A stretch of DNA of 64,000 bases from Cristatella mucedo (taxonomy: Eukaryota > Bryozoa > Phylactolaemata > Cristatellidae), in the NCBI GenBank assembly GCA_009760855.2, contig WPIO01000070.1:1482501-1546500 (forward strand), written 5' to 3'. The notes beneath the pieces were generated by a model. The model did no database searches, had not been told where the DNA came from, and saw only the letters and a list, made by a program, of their open reading frames with translations. Position numbers and translations under genes: made by a program. Shown here one piece after another: positions 48,046-63,500 of the stretch (its first letter is position 1; each line of letters opens with the position of its first letter).

Positions 48046-51000
48046 GGGCAAGAAAGGAAGAGGAGAGGGGAGATAGAGACAAATAGAGAATGACAGAGAG
48101 ACACACAATTAGACAGGCAGACACACACAAATACACACATACACACACACAGCACACGCGTGCGCGCACACACACACACACACCGAGTTAGTCAGACAGA
48201 CAGACACAAAGACAGATACACAGTTTGACAGACACAGACAGACACACGGATAGACACACATTTAAACAACATTTAGACACATGTAAACAAGGGACACATC
48301 ATAAAGGATGCATTACTAATCAGCTTACGTAGTTTTAAGATCCTCTATTTTTTTACGCATGGCGTTCGTCTTATCCATTAGCGCTTTTATGGTCAACTCA
48401 TCTTCTGCGATTTGTTGCCCTTCGACAGATAGCCGCCGGGTGATGTAATCCTAAAAATCCAGTGTGCGCATACAGCTCAAAACACTACTCAAAACTATTG
48501 AATTGATCTTTCCTTCTCAGGATTCACAGGGGAGACACTGACAGCCACACATAATAAACTCACTCAAAAAACATACAGCCACCTACAAGAAAGACAACTT
48601 ATTTTTAGTACTCATTCATCGTAAGGATGTACGAATGAGGATTCATAAAATGTATTCGTAAATTTTATTTGTTTATTTGTTTATTTTTTTTTATTTTTAA
48701 TAAATTTAAAATTAATGGACTTTTGATTTTAATTTAATAAATTTTAATTTTAATTTTAATAAAATTAATTTTATTTTATTCAAAAATATTATATCAATAA
48801 TTTTAATAAATTTTTTATAAAAATTTTAAATACAATTTAAATAATATTAACATAAAATTAAAATTATTATATTCCTCATTCATCATATCATACTGTACCC
48901 TTTTTAAACAAGTGCTGCTCAGCATCTTCAGAATCGATGAGAATCCCACAGGCCTGCTCTTAAAAACAAAGGTTAAGTACTTTGTTAATGTGCAAAAAGC
49001 AATATATAACAAATTTCGAGCTAAAACCTACTACAATTGGCATGATGCCTGAAAGGCAAGAGTATAAAAACAACTGTTTTTCCAAAAGAGCTACTTCGAC
49101 CCCGAATTAGAATTAATAATAATAATAATATGCATGTATAGCACCCTATGGGAACTTAATCTCTTTCTAGGCACTTTGCATTTGCTGGAAAGGAAGCACG
49201 GTCTAATTCCTGAAGGACACCGGGAAGATTGTTGATTAGCGATCGGCTTAGAGGCTCTGGCCCTAGACCTATACTACGCACTAGTGTGTGAGGGAGGGTA
49301 GACAGGTGGTCCTCGGCAACTGTTGAGTATTGAGGCTGGTGCCGCTAGCGACAGGAAGTAGCACTTCAAAATTTTCCTTCATGTGAGCAATTGTCGGACA
49401 CTTATAGCCATCCTAGTGGTGCTATCAAATAGCATTCATAGCCAATTTCGCTGTTAACCGAATTAAGAACATGTTTGCTTTCGATCTGCCATTCTTAATA
49501 AACAGTTAATATACTTATTACCAAAGGTAAACGTGGCTGATCCAGTCAAGCTCAGCAAGATGGCTTGGCAGTGGCACATCAATTGGACTTACTATGGCCC
49601 CAGTTAAAACGAGGGATCGGCACGGTACTGCACATACAGCAGGGAAATACACGCTTTGCAGATGCGGTGTGCAAGTCAACAGTGAATACTTCCTGGATAG
49701 TTGAACTTATAGAAAGGCAGGGCAACCACCAGCCAAGGCTTGCCCTACCAGCGCAGGTGTGGAACTGACAAAGAATCTTACAAAGACTGAATTTTGCTTG
49801 GGTTTCCTATAAACCTCTTTAAAATACAGTATCGCATAGATACGTCACGGCACAGAGGCCACAAGATTCTACTTTGGCATTATTTCGGTCCACCACGGAC
49901 CGGCCTCACTGAGATTTCAATCCTTCTTTCGGGCATACGAAGGCACAATTTGAGTGCATGAAACAATTTTCTACAATTTATTTACTAAAAAAATGAGTAC
50001 CAAATAAATTTAAAGACAATGCCCGATTCTCACAACATTGCACAGTGGCAACAAATCCCTTGAAACCCGACTTTCCTATCATAGGTCCTATGTTCAACAC
50101 CTCATCAAACGTGCCTAGCGGGGACTAGCAACAGCCTCCTCTTTACTTTCGTGCGTTAGTGCAACAAGTTGCACTCAATCACTTGCTGCAATCAATCGCT
50201 GCGCCTCATCAAAGGTATTCTAAACCCACCGAGACGTGGGTCTGTCACTTTACTGTCCAAGCCACACGGCTAGCACTCACACCGAGATTTTTGAGAGGAA
50301 GAGCGGTGTGTGGTGCGTCAGCGCCAAGAACTGACTGGCACGGTCGTCTTCTCAAGCAGGAAATCAGTAAGAACGGTCGACTGGTGAAGCAGTGCAGCCA
50401 TGAGCGATGCAGCACTGAGCGTAGGGCCCCGACAGCTCTGCCTCAGCAGCAACTGCAGGCGCCTAATCGAGCTTCCGATCCATCGAAAAGCTGGGCGATG
50501 TCCATGACGGTGCTCACGCTCAAATTCGAGACGATTATGAGGAAGCAAGGTTTCAGGCATGCTCAGACCTATTTACCTTCAGTGAGTCGGCACTGACTAG
50601 GTGCACTCTGCTAGCCAGCAAGGATTCGGCTGGCCTGATGATGGCTGTGAAGGCTTGAGAATTGCTGGCACGAGCATTCACGGAGGGGAAAACTCCATGC
50701 ATGACCACCCGTTAGAGGGGCTATGCTGAGGCCAAAAACGCATACAATTGACGCACCTTAAAAAGTATTAAATTTACGAACCTCAAGGACGATGTATAGC
50801 AGCTAATCGAAGCCAAAGGGCTATGGCACACGGAGATATATCCATGAGGAATCATACAAGAAAGCATAAGGTGCACGTGCGTGCATGCACATGCATGCAC
50901 GTGCACAGATGTGCACACTGCAGCACGTGCACTCACACTATCTATACATCGGTTGCACCGGAGTCCTATTCCATAGGATTGTTTGTCGAAAGACAAAGAG

Positions 51001-53949
51001 TACAACAAGGCACACCAAGGGCGCCGAGTAAAATACTGCTAATAGCAAAGGTCAGTAGCTAGCAAAGTCGGCAATTAACACAAATCTACAACAAGCAAAT
51101 TCTAAAAACAGCAGAGTTTACTTCTATCACAAGTCTTGGACTAGAAAAAATCTAATGCTAACGAATTCTACTATTTGAAAAATACCAACACTAGCAAAAT
51201 TATACAATCAGCAAAAATCTAGGAATAGAAAAAGTCAAGTACTAGTAAACATTAACGATTAGCCTTCGAGCACCTCAAATCCTCTCAACTGACTTGCTGC
51301 ATGTATTGATGACATCCGCACATGAATGGCAGCAAATTTACTTAAACTAAACGATGGTAAAACTAACTTATTAGTTATGGGCAAACCCAGTGCGATTCAG
51401 AAATTGGAAAGGCTGACGCTCAAAATTGGCTCTGCCAGCATTTCTCCTGTTGAATCTGCACGAAATCTAGGTGTCGTGTTCCATAGTAACCTTTCGTTAG
51501 ACGACCACATCAGCTCCACAGTCAAGTCTGCCTACTTTCACCTACATAACATTGCTAAAATTCGGGCTTGTTTAGATAAGGATACCACATCTAAGTTGGT
51601 CCATGCATTTACGACATCCCGTCTTGACTTCTGCAACTCTCTGCTTGCTGGCGTCCGGGATGTGCAATCCGGCGATTACAGCTGGTGCAAAACTCTGCAG
51701 CTAGGCTTGTCTGTTGTGAGCATCACAACTGCCACATCACATCCCTTCTCGACGACCTGCACTGACTACCAGTCAAGCAGCAGATCGACTTCAAAGTTTT
51801 GTCGCTCACTTTTAGGTCACTTCATTCTTTGGCTCCAGCCTATCTCTCAGATCTACTCCCCGCCAGGCCAAGCATCGTACCACCTGCTTTTTGGAATCCA
51901 ACAGTTTACCAATACCTCGTACAAACGTCAAATCCTTTGGAGACCGTGCACTTAGTTCGTATGCTCCTCAAGCCTGGAACTCACTCCCGACTTGCGTCAC
52001 AACATCCCCTGACTTGACCAGATTTAAAAAGAACTGAACAACGCACCTATTTAAGACAGCATTTAGTGGGTCGCTCTGATTCGTCCTTCGTGTGCTTATG
52101 CATGCTGACACTGTGCATGCTGCCACTAACCAAACTTGCATGCTGAACCTGTGCATGTCACCCCTAACCATGTTATTTATGTTGTTTATCAAGCATGATA
52201 TTACTCACCATTCAATCGCGTTTCCCTTTGCACCAAATGTAGAGCGCCTAGAAAGAGATTTAGTTCTCTGAGGGCGCTTTATTAAGTGCATTTTTATTAT
52301 TATTATCAGCAAAGTATACTAAAAGCAAAAGACGTCTACGAACACAAGGGGTGGAGCCAAGGAGTAGACAGGGGGACAATCCCCCACCGCTCATATTATC
52401 TTGCCGGGGCAGGTGCAGTTTGGTAGGAACATGGGCATGGCTTTTTTCTCGAAATTCCTCTTATATTTAAAAACTCACTAAACTCACCAAGTTCTTATGC
52501 TGACATACAAGGCCCATCACGGCTTGGCTCCTTCATACCTAGCTGAACTGCTGCACATTTTCAGCCTCCACTGCCCTCAGATAGCTGTTCTGTTCCTTCA
52601 CTTAAAGACGTTCGTTGGCGACAGAAGTGCTTGCTCTGCAGGTCCTAAACTGTGGAGCTTACTTCCACAATTCTTATGCAACGACATATACTCCCCTTCT
52701 GCCGACTATGGCAAATCCTTCCCAGCCATCCTGAGCTGCTAATTCCATGCTATTCACTACATCATCTGCTCTCCAGACTCTGCTATGCTTCTCACTTTCT
52801 CTTTATTGCGTTCTTTATTTTACGGGGTCGAACCTTGACTTTGCTGGAGCTACTAGTTATAGTGCTGCATCAGTTTCAGCCTGTTCGCGCCCTCAGGTCC
52901 TGAGTGGACAATAAATTAGCTGTCCCATCCCTCCGCTTAAAGACAGTTGGCGACAGAAGCTTTAGCTCTGCAGGTCCTAGACTGTGGAACTCGCTTCCAC
53001 AACTCTTACGCAACGACATTTACTCTCCAACTGCCGACTATGGCACATCTTTTTCATCGGTCCTGAACTGCTACTTCTATGCTACTCACTACCTCAACTG
53101 CTCTCCTAACTCTGCTATGCTTGCCACTTTCTCTTTGTTGCGTGAGACGAAGTCTGTTGGCTACCGAATGCGTACCGAAAGCCGCTTAGGCTGTGAGTAC
53201 ACTGTAGAAAACTCTCCTGTGTTACACCCACTTAGTCTTAGTGGCTTTTTGGAGTCACAGATGGAGATACATTACACTACACTGGGAGGAGCTGAAGTGA
53301 AGCTGCTGCAAAGCTTACTGTAATAATTATAATACTTAAAATCTCTTTCGAGGCATTTTGAACATACAGTCTGCCAGAAAGAAAGTATGTGAACTGATTA
53401 GAAGGAGCATTCACGAAGTCCCTGAACAGCAATGCACAGGCAAGCACGGCCTGAGCACAAAGTATCCAGTGACCATAATCGCAGTGGGTCACGTACTGCA
53501 GTCGCTGCTGCCGCTAGTGGGTGTGAGCGGCAGGTTACTGGGGTCACTGGCCTCAGTGTGAGGCCAAGGCTGAGGCGCAGCAGGGGAGGAGAAGCCGGCG
53601 ATACCGGGCGATCACTGGCGACCTCTCACCTTGACAACGGCAAGCGTGCAGACCGAGCTGCGTGCGGCCAGTGTCTGCATGACGAGCAGCGGTGGCAGCA
53701 AGCTCTCCCGCTCGATGTGAGCGAGCACCTCCTTGAGCTGCTCCTCGCAGCTCTCCTCCTTGGCGAAATACGACAGCGCCATTACCCACAGGTGGGCGTC
53801 CAACTGTCTGCAACAGCAGCCAAAGTGATGCAGCATGAGAGAACTTGCACGGCACATGCCACGTGACTACGATGGCGCCGAAGTTGAGGTTGAGAGAAGA
53901 AGATGGAAGGAAAATGAATGGCTGGATAGAGAGAGAGAGAGAGAGATTT

Positions 53950-54001
<52 letters not shown>

Positions 54002-54053
54002 AGAAAGAGAAAGGAAGTATGAGAGAGAGAGTGAGAGAGACACAGATAGGAAG

Positions 54054-54114
<61 letters not shown>

Positions 54115-54224
54115 GAGAGAAACATGGAGAGGAAGTATGAGAGTGAGAGAGAGACAGAGACACGGAGAGGAAGTATGAGAGAGAGAGAGAGTGAGAGAGA
54201 GAGAGAGAGATAGAGAGGAAGTAG

Positions 54225-54275
<51 letters not shown>

Positions 54276-54362
54276 GAGAGAAACACGGAGAGGAAGTATG
54301 AGAGAGTGAGAGAGAGACAGAGACACGGAGAGGAAGTATGAGAGAGAGACACGGAGAGGAAG

Positions 54363-54426
<64 letters not shown>

Positions 54427-54501
54427 AAAGAGAGAGAGAGAAAGAGAGAGAGAGAAAGACAGAGAGAGGAAGAGAGAGCCGGAGAGGGAGAAAGAGAGAT
54501 G

Positions 54502-54542
<41 letters not shown>

Positions 54543-57519
54543 GGAGAGAGAAAGGGGTGGAGACAAAGAGGAGGAGAGAGAGAGTGAGAGGAAAGTGGAG
54601 AGCTATTGTTTTGCTAGTATTCAGGTAAAAGGTAAAGGTACAGCAACTAACCAAGTACTTTAGTCCGATGGAGAAGACGGGAGGCAATAGAAGCAGGCGA
54701 AAGGCGCTGCCAGCCGCCCAGCCAGGTGTAGCCATGTACAGCCAGGTGTAGCCAGGTACAGCCAGCACTAGGTACAGCTTCCGTGCCGCTGCCCGGCAGC
54801 TAGCCTGTTGTTACCAGGCTAGCATGCCTTTGCACTGACCCGTGTTTTTTGCACGTTGCAATTATGTGAATGTGTCCCGCCTTCCCAGACATCATGTGAT
54901 GGCGCAGTATCTGTTGGTACCTACAAAGGTTGAGCGAAGAATACCGCACATGATTAACACTTAAAACCAAAGCTGGCCAAGCATGCACATAAAATAGTCC
55001 CGCTATTAAGCTGTTTTTTATACTTACAACTTGGCCTTCTCGTAGAGAAACAATATGCCTGCCTTGAAGTTATGCAGCTGGCACAGGACTAGAGCCTGGT
55101 CAATGTCGTATTTGGCCTGAAAACAGTTAGGACAGGTAGAGTCAGCAACATAACATTGCTAGAAGTCGGGCTTGTTTAGAGAGGGATACTGCATCTAAAT
55201 TGGTCCATGCATTTGTGACACCCCGTCTTGACTTCTGTAACTCACTGCTTGCTGGCCTACCGGCATGTGCACTCAGGCGCTTACAGCTGGTGCAAAACTC
55301 TGCAGATAGGCTTGTCTGTCGTGAACATAGCAGTTGCCACATCACGCCACTTCTCGTCGACCCCCACTGGCTCCAAGTCAGGCAACGCATCGACTTCAAA
55401 GTTGTGTCATTCACTATTAGGTCACTTCATTATTTGGCTCCAGCCTACCTATCAGATCTACTCCCCTACCAGGCTAAGCATCGTACCTCCTGCTTTTCGG
55501 AATAGAACCGTTTACCCATACCTCGTACAAATCTCAAATCCATTGGAGACCGTACCTTTAGTTTGTGAGCTCCCAAAGCTTGAAACTCACTCCCCGACTT
55601 GTGCCACGACATCTCCTGACTTATCTACATTTAAAAAAAACTAAAAATGCATCTATTTATCACAGCATTTAGTGGGTCCTGCGATTCGTCCTTTATGTGC
55701 TTGTGTGTGCTGATATTGTGCATGATGCCACTAACCATACTTGCATGCTGACCCTGTGCATGTCACCCCTAATCATGATATTCTTCTTACTTATTGGGCA
55801 TGCTTCCTCTAACCATTCGATCGTGTTTCCTTTGCAGCAAATGTAAAGTGCTTAGAAAGAGATTGAGTTCTCTGGGGGGCGCTATATCAAATCAAATATA
55901 TAATGCATTATTATTATTATTATTACCAATTGTAAGCATCTTATAGTAGCCGCAGAAGGATAAGAAAGTGGTGCAATACAGGAGACTGGATGGAATATCA
56001 TAAATGCATGAAGCAGCTTAGCTATGGCCTCCTTGTCTAAGGAAGCCTGAATTTATGCAACACAGCAACCCGGCCTAAAAGTGGGCAGACTTCACTCGGG
56101 TGCTGACGTGGCCAGCTGGTGAAAGGTCATTTTAACTCGGTGAAGATGCTATAAAATACATGCTAGCTGACTTCATTTTTAAAATATATAGGCTTTTCAT
56201 TCGTGAGGGACACCAGGTTTGCCAAAAATTATAATTTGGTTTTATTGCAATTGACATTAAGAAAGTTTGCTGCCATCCAAATGCCAGCAATACTTGTTGA
56301 GAATGTTAGTACTGGATAGCAAGGAGAGATCAAAACACAAGTTTGACTGGGTGCATCACCGGCATAAAAACGAAAGCCCACATTTCCCTTAGCAATTACA
56401 GTGGCAACAGGGAGTATATAAATCGTAAAAAGAACTTGACAAAGAATAGATCTCGGCGGAACACCAAACCTTAGTGCTCCTACGATTATAGTTGGCCGTG
56501 ACATCTACATTCTGAAATCTCCCACTCACATAAACCTACACCTAAACTATTGAAATGTAGTGTCAAAAATGCCTAGGCGAGACGACACAAGCTCAAAATG
56601 ATCAATAGTGATATCAACAGAATTCAAGGCTGAGCCGAGTGATCCAAAGAACAAACTAGCAAGTCAGCGTGAAAGGTCACGAGAACAAGTAAGTGTGAAA
56701 GATCACACGGAGGTCATGCCAGTGTGAAGGAGGTCGGAAGAGCTCGTGGAGAGCATGAATGCACAGACAGCAGCACGTGCATACAGTTTGGACTCACATT
56801 TTGATCCTGTAGAAGTGCAAGAACTTGCCTCTCTTTATCACTCTTAAGCTAAAAAATATAAAAAATAAAACGATTACCTTATTAGTGACGTGTGCAATCA
56901 TCAGGCAGTGACAGCCGAAACAATAGTCAGCATAGTTTAGACATATGGCTTCTACGACTGGGACTCTTGAACTATGATGATTACAGGCCCCATGTTATCC
57001 TAATCTAAGCTGGCTAAACATATTACAGCTATTTCAGTGCTTGGCTAAGTAGTTGACTCTTTGTGCATCTGCCGGATTGTCAGATGCCGTGGCCCTCACA
57101 TCTGGCTACTGCATACACAGTCAGCTATTTATGCACATGGAGGCTATTCCTAGGATATGGGCAACGTTATTTGCAGCCGCACTCTGCAATCATCGGCATA
57201 CCTGCGTAAACCTGTGCTGCTACCACGACTCATTAGCCGTACTTCGAGGTGCTAATTAAACCAGTATTGGTCAAGCAGCTGTGACATATAGCACGGCTAT
57301 GCACACTCTGTGTTGTATGCAAAAGCTGTTGGCTCCAGAACAGCCTACGTGCATTCGTAAAAATAGTCAACCTCAGAGGCTGAACAGCACCATATCCTGG
57401 CTGGGCCATTCTAGAGAAGGGGTGGTCGCCCACTGGATAGACAGCCCATTAACGATAGACCTTGGTCTCTGAAGCATAGTTCTAACCTGCATGTGCTGAC
57501 AAACAGATAGGCCCGCACA

Positions 57520-57551
<32 letters not shown>

Positions 57552-60500
57552 CGGGTATCATCCCTGTGGTACAATCAGTAGTAACGGCCCGTACCAGCTT
57601 GAGTGGTTGAAGTAGGAGGGGATGATAGTTAAAAGGGTGCTCCACCCAGACTAACGATCAGGGATGGTCAAGAGCATAATTTTCGGTGGCACAGTGATCA
57701 TAATAATTAGGTTTATGATTCTCTGATAATAGCAGAATCATACCTGTGGCTATTCAGCGTGAGAGCACCCAGCACAGCAGTGTGTTGAGTAGAGCAGGAG
57801 GCTCGGGAAAATAAGGTATCTCAGCAAGGGTTGAATGCATGAACTCAGGCTCTCAGACACTCTGCCACTTACTCAGCCACCGATGTGCCATAGCTGCTCG
57901 AGTGGGACCGGACAAGAAGCACATGGGCCCGCGTGAGCACTGCAATCCATTACTAAAATGTGGTGGCCGAGCATTGCATAGTCAGCTTGCATAGTCATTT
58001 GACATGCACCTTTAACGTGAGTGGTCTCCCATGCTGTATAACCACCAATTAAAATACACTGCTTGATAGGGAGTCGGTGCCAGTCGGTGAGGAGTGGTGT
58101 AATGAGGCAATAGCAACAGTCACGCCAGACAAGCCTAACTGCAGAGGTTTGCACCAACTGTAAGCACCTTATCGTACATGTAAGAAGGCCTAGAAGTAGT
58201 GAGTTACATGAGTTAAAAAACAGGATTTCACAAATGCGTGAACCAACTTGGTTGTGGCATCATTGTCTAACAAAGCCAGTATTTTTGCAATGAATGAAAG
58301 TAGGCAGACTTGATTGTGGAGCTGATGTAGTCGTCGGGTAAAGATTACCTTGGAACACCCAGGATAGAGAGGATTGATAGATAAGAGGATAGAGAGAGGG
58401 GGCTGATGCTACAGGAAATAGATATGCTGGCCGAGCCCATTTCGATGGCTAAGTTTCCAAATTCCAAGTGACACTATGTTTGCCTTAACTATTAAGTTGG
58501 TTTTATCGTCATTCAATCTGAAACTTGCTACCATTCCAGTTCGAATGTCAGGAATTCGTGTTGTAAGGGAGTTGAAAGAGTTTAACATGCTGAAAGGCAG
58601 GGAAGGATCACTGCACAGATGCAGCTGTGTGTCATCTTAGCTGTGACACCCTTATCCAAGCACCCACCCTTGGATTTTTGCAATGCTAGGGAGACGCAAG
58701 TAGGCAGAGTTGACAACAAACAAACAGGATAGGGAAAATTATGAAGTCAAACACTAGTTTGAACAGGCTCCAAAGAAAAACTCAGTCGTGGCAATGCGAC
58801 ACGTTTCCATAATAAGCTGGCAACATCTAAATGCACAACGGTCGGTCACTCGGCAGGCACTCTAGCAAGCCAGCCCCCTCAGGGGGAGGGAGGAGGGGGC
58901 GGGGCCAGGGCTGCCTACGGCTTGTAAGAAAAAAAGTACAGACAGATATGATGATCATGATTTTAATCATGTGCTGCTTTTTTTACTTTAATGCATTTTG
59001 ACTCCCATCCAGTGATGCCATTTAGCCTACGAAAAATGTGAGTTGACTCGAACGCTCGCAGTATTTATTCCCGGCAGAGGGGTACTTTTTCCTTAGAGGC
59101 TCGGCTAAAGGGGGAAGGGTAGATGCAGCAGGGGGACAGGCAGCAACTGAAGGGGGGAGGGGAGCAGTAGCAGCAGCAACAGCCGTGCGACTCATTTATT
59201 ACCTCGATCCTGGTCTCCGCGGCCAGCTCTCGAAGGTTGAGCTCGAGCAGAGTGTTGTAGATGATGCTGGGCAGGTCTCGAGTCTCCTGTTATCAAATAG
59301 CCAGCGAAGGATCGTACGAGTTATCACATGACGAACGCTCGGCGAGATCCCTTAACATCGACAAAACATGCACTCAACCGATGCACAGGCCCAAATAAAA
59401 GCAGCTTTATAGCAGCAGCAGAACTGCCCTAAACTGCTGTAACGACGGTCCAAGACTGGACGTTAGCTATCCCTCGGAGGCAATATAATTATTTATGGTG
59501 GTGCAGTCTAGTGCTAGGAGGTGTGGCCAGGAGGGGGATGGAGGGCACCGGCTTGCAGTGTGGGTCGATCGCTTACAGGCGACTACCCACTGCAACGCTT
59601 CGGGAAAGGCTGGGCCTGAGTAAAAGGTAGCAACGGCGTTGCACGCTAGACATGCACACCACGAGCAGGTGTTCCCTGCAGCGTCCCAGACAAAAGGTAC
59701 TACCGCCCTGGCTATCCCAGAAGCCCACGCATGTTGTACATGCAGCAGGCGCATTTCTAAAAGAGTCTATCAAAGCTGTCTAGCGAAGGCCTGTGCAGCG
59801 CTCACTGCTTTAATTTAATCGAAGAAAAGACTTGTTCAGAACGTGCTGGAGTGCAACATAGCCACAGGTGTTTATCAAGATAGCTAGCACGAAAAGGCAC
59901 GATGGTGGCAAAGTTTCAATGAAGAAGTCTCCATCAACAGCCAGTTGTTTGGATTTAATTTGCCCGGATTTAATTTGCCCGGATTTAATTTGGCGTGACA
60001 GAAGCTGTTGCTCTGAAGGTCATAGGCTGTGGAGTTTCCTTCCACTATTCTTACACAACGACATCTCCTCTCCTGCTGCCGACTTTGGCACTTCCTGTGT
60101 CTGGCCGTTTTGAGCTGCTACTTCCATGCGACCATTTCCTCAGCTGCTCTCCTGACTCAGCTTGCTTCTCGACTTCTTATTGTTGCATGTCATCAAGTCT
60201 TTTGGCTCGAAAATGTACACCGAAAGCGGCTTAGTCTTTGAGTGTGCTATAGAGACCTCTTCTTTGTAACACCCACTTTATCCTTATGGCTCTTTGGAGT
60301 TACAGACAGAGTTATATTACATTACATTACCGTCTCAGGGCCACAAAGTGGTGCGAACCGCCCCTCCTCCTCCTCCCCCCCCCCCCCGACTGCACATTTC
60401 AGTATTGCAGCATATAGCAGCCAATAACAGCCTCGGATACTCGTTACACAAGTGATAAAAAACCCACCCCCTAGCAAGCCGAAGACCAACCTTCACGACA

Positions 60501-63500
60501 TGTTGCAGGAATTCGTTTAGCTTTTTCAAGTTGCTCACAAAAATGTGCAGAAACTCCTCTGGTCTCGAGCGATAGGCGTAGCCGTCTGCAAAGAGCATGG
60601 GGACGGTGGTGGCGATTAGCAACCCGCTGGCCCGTGATGCCAGCAGCCTTGGTATGACAATGAGTGGAGCTCCAGGCCACACCTACTTGACTTACCCTCG
60701 CAGAGTGTCTACGCCCATGACTGCCATCAAGCCCATGGGGCAAACCTGCTGCATTCTTGATTCATTTGCATGGCACGAGCCCACGTGATTCAAACACGTG
60801 GCACGAGCCCACGCAAAGTGTTCCATGACAATGTCGCAGGAGGAGGAGGAGGAGGAGGAGGAGGCAAGGCAATGGAGAGAAGAGCTCACCTTTCTCGTAG
60901 CCGGCAGTGCAGAGCTTCTTGAGCAACTGAGTGGCCTCGTCGGGCACTTTCTCAATGATCGTCTTGCCATATCGCTTAATACTTTGCTCAGCCTACGAGT
61001 GCAGAGCTACGACAGCTAGCGATACAGCAAACCTCTTCACATGCCATTAAAGCCAGCCAAGCGCTAGGTGACTACATTGGAACAGTCGCGCATGCTATTG
61101 CAAACCAGCTGAAAGAAGAATAACCAGGTCTTGGCAGAACGGTGGATGACTAGCCAAGACGAAGGACGATGACAGTGACATAAATTGTTCTCACTCGTTC
61201 AATAAATGGCAAATTATCACCAATAATTGATTCTAATGATTCTAAAAATAATACTTATTATTATTATTATTATTATGTCTTTAATCTAGAACCCGAGAAT
61301 AACCGAATCTCTATCCAGCTCCTTTACAACTTGTTGCAAGAAAAGCAGTAATCAAGAGTTAATTGACACGCAAGGTACCATACTAAGGCAATCATGCAGC
61401 AGCATCCAAGAACCAGTCGCCTAGGCAACCTATGCAGAAGTACACAAGAAGACAGTGGCGGCGGCTGTTTGGTCGCACACTGGATCAGTAGCATGCACTA
61501 ATTCATGCACACTAAGCACTCAAGTGCACTCGAGAAAAAATGCTATATTTGGGAGTTACTCCAACACACACGCACGCATGCACACACACACACACAGACA
61601 CACACACATACACACAGCAATAACATAGATAATAATAATACATATGCAGTGTTCAAAGAGAACTGGGTGTCTTTCTAAGCACTTTGCATGTGCTGCAGAA
61701 GTAGTGCATCAATTGTTTGGTGATAGAATGCACAGTGTCAGTACAAAAAATAATTTCACACAGGCTAAGTAAATGCTGTGAGGAAGAGGTAGGTTTTAAA
61801 CTTCTTTTTTAATGTCAATTCAGGGGATGTCGTGACGTCAGTAGATAGTGAGTTCTTGGCTTGGGGAGCACACGAACTAAAGAAGCTGGTTATGAGCACT
61901 TCTAAACGCCCAAAGAGTGGTTTGTACGATGGCCCACGTGGTTGGGAAGTAGTTTGGATATGTAGGCCAGAGCTAGAGAATGCAGGAACCTAAAAGTGAG
62001 TGATAAAACCTCGAAGACGATATGCTGCTTGATAGGGAACCAGTGCAGGTCGGTGAGAAACGAGTAATGGGGCGACTGCGATTTTCACAAAAGACAAGCC
62101 TTGTTGCTGAATTTTGCACTATCTGTAAGCACCGTTTTTCACAGGCAGGAAGACTGCGAATAGTGAGATAGAGAAGTCGAAAGGGGATTTACAAATCGCT
62201 ATCATTACCACATGTTGTGTGAAACGAAGAATCGTCCACTGCCGGACTCGAACCCACGACCTGGGTCACAAAATGCTAGAACGGCACCCCTTAAGTAGGG
62301 GGTCTGATTGAACTGACCCATATCACATTCCATGATCACATGATCACGTGTCTCGATGTGATATCGATGAATGTAAAAAGGTGAGTGTGCAGCCCACTGA
62401 TCAACGAACAGCATGCTAGCCAATCAAGCAATGCTTTTGTGATGACGATTATGCAATGCCGCACGCTCCAACCGGCAGGCACGCCGTCGTGCGCCGCTGG
62501 GCGGGTGCGCTGCAGGCCGCTCTCACATCTTCCGGGCTCAGCCGGTCCATGTACTCGAGCGCCTTCCGGTAGTCGCCGATGCATTCGAGCTGTATTTTGA
62601 GGTACCACTGGTGACACTGATGCCGCTCTGCCAAGAACAGTGCCTGCTGATGATAGCCTGCCTGGCGAAGCACTCGCACTGCCGTCTCGGCATCAAACTT
62701 CGGCTCCTTGTCGCCTCCCTAGAAACAACCAACAATCATAAACATAGACAGACTAAGCTCCGGCACGGCCACCCACTATATCCGGCGACTGCAACGACTG
62801 GGCAAAGGCCAGAGCCTGGGTGCGCCTGCAACAGCTGAGGCGTATGCAATTTTAGCAACCAAAAACTTCTACTAGTGGCCAACTTCAACACCAGATGGTA
62901 TGTTTAATAATGGTGGCCTATGCGGCTCGAGCTGAAACACTGAAAAGATCTCAATCTCTTTCTAGGCACTTTACATTTGCTGCAAAGGAAGCACGAACAA
63001 GTGAGCTACGTGGGGCATATCTAAAGGGCCACCGTACAACCAACGAGTGTGAACCATGGTGACTACATCAGAAGCATGAGCCCCCCTGACGAAGCTAGTA
63101 CTTCGATTTGGTCTGGAGGTAAGCTGGCAGTAGGGGACATAGTGGTGGTTACTGCGGACTGCAATTTGTACCTAGCGATGGCTGCACGCACAGCCTGCAG
63201 TGTCCTGCTCGATGGGCTAGACACATTGCAAATGTGATGACGCCCAGTGAAAACTTACCAAACACCTAGTTCTGTCAGCTAGACAGAAATCAAGCCCTAA
63301 CAACATGCAAGTCCAATGGAAGACGCTTCGGCAGAAATCTGGGGCTGTTGCATGTGGCTGCTGAGGCATCGGTGCATTCTGAGGCCAAGCTTCGTTTATT
63401 CGTGATTCATTTATGTGCAGCAGCTCGCTTACTTTGAGGAAAGCCTCGAGCTTTGCTTCGTCTTTGACCTTTGTATAGCAGTTGATTAACAAAGTCGTGT

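Larger units (their letters stand above)
56561..58029. other. VPS11 introns and one small exon
   Basis: Apart from the exon at 56.8 kb and the ACGC repeat, nothing was recognised. Confidence 0.5.

Noticed and set aside
50159-50596. A 145-codon frame in the largest VPS11 intron
   Set aside because: No domain, signal or family likeness on either strand and no splice-compatible match to VPS11.
53553-54768. Minus-strand frames of about 330 codons rich in Leu/Ser
   Set aside because: They translate the CT array of a VPS11 intron; only the end at 53630-53807 is a real exon.
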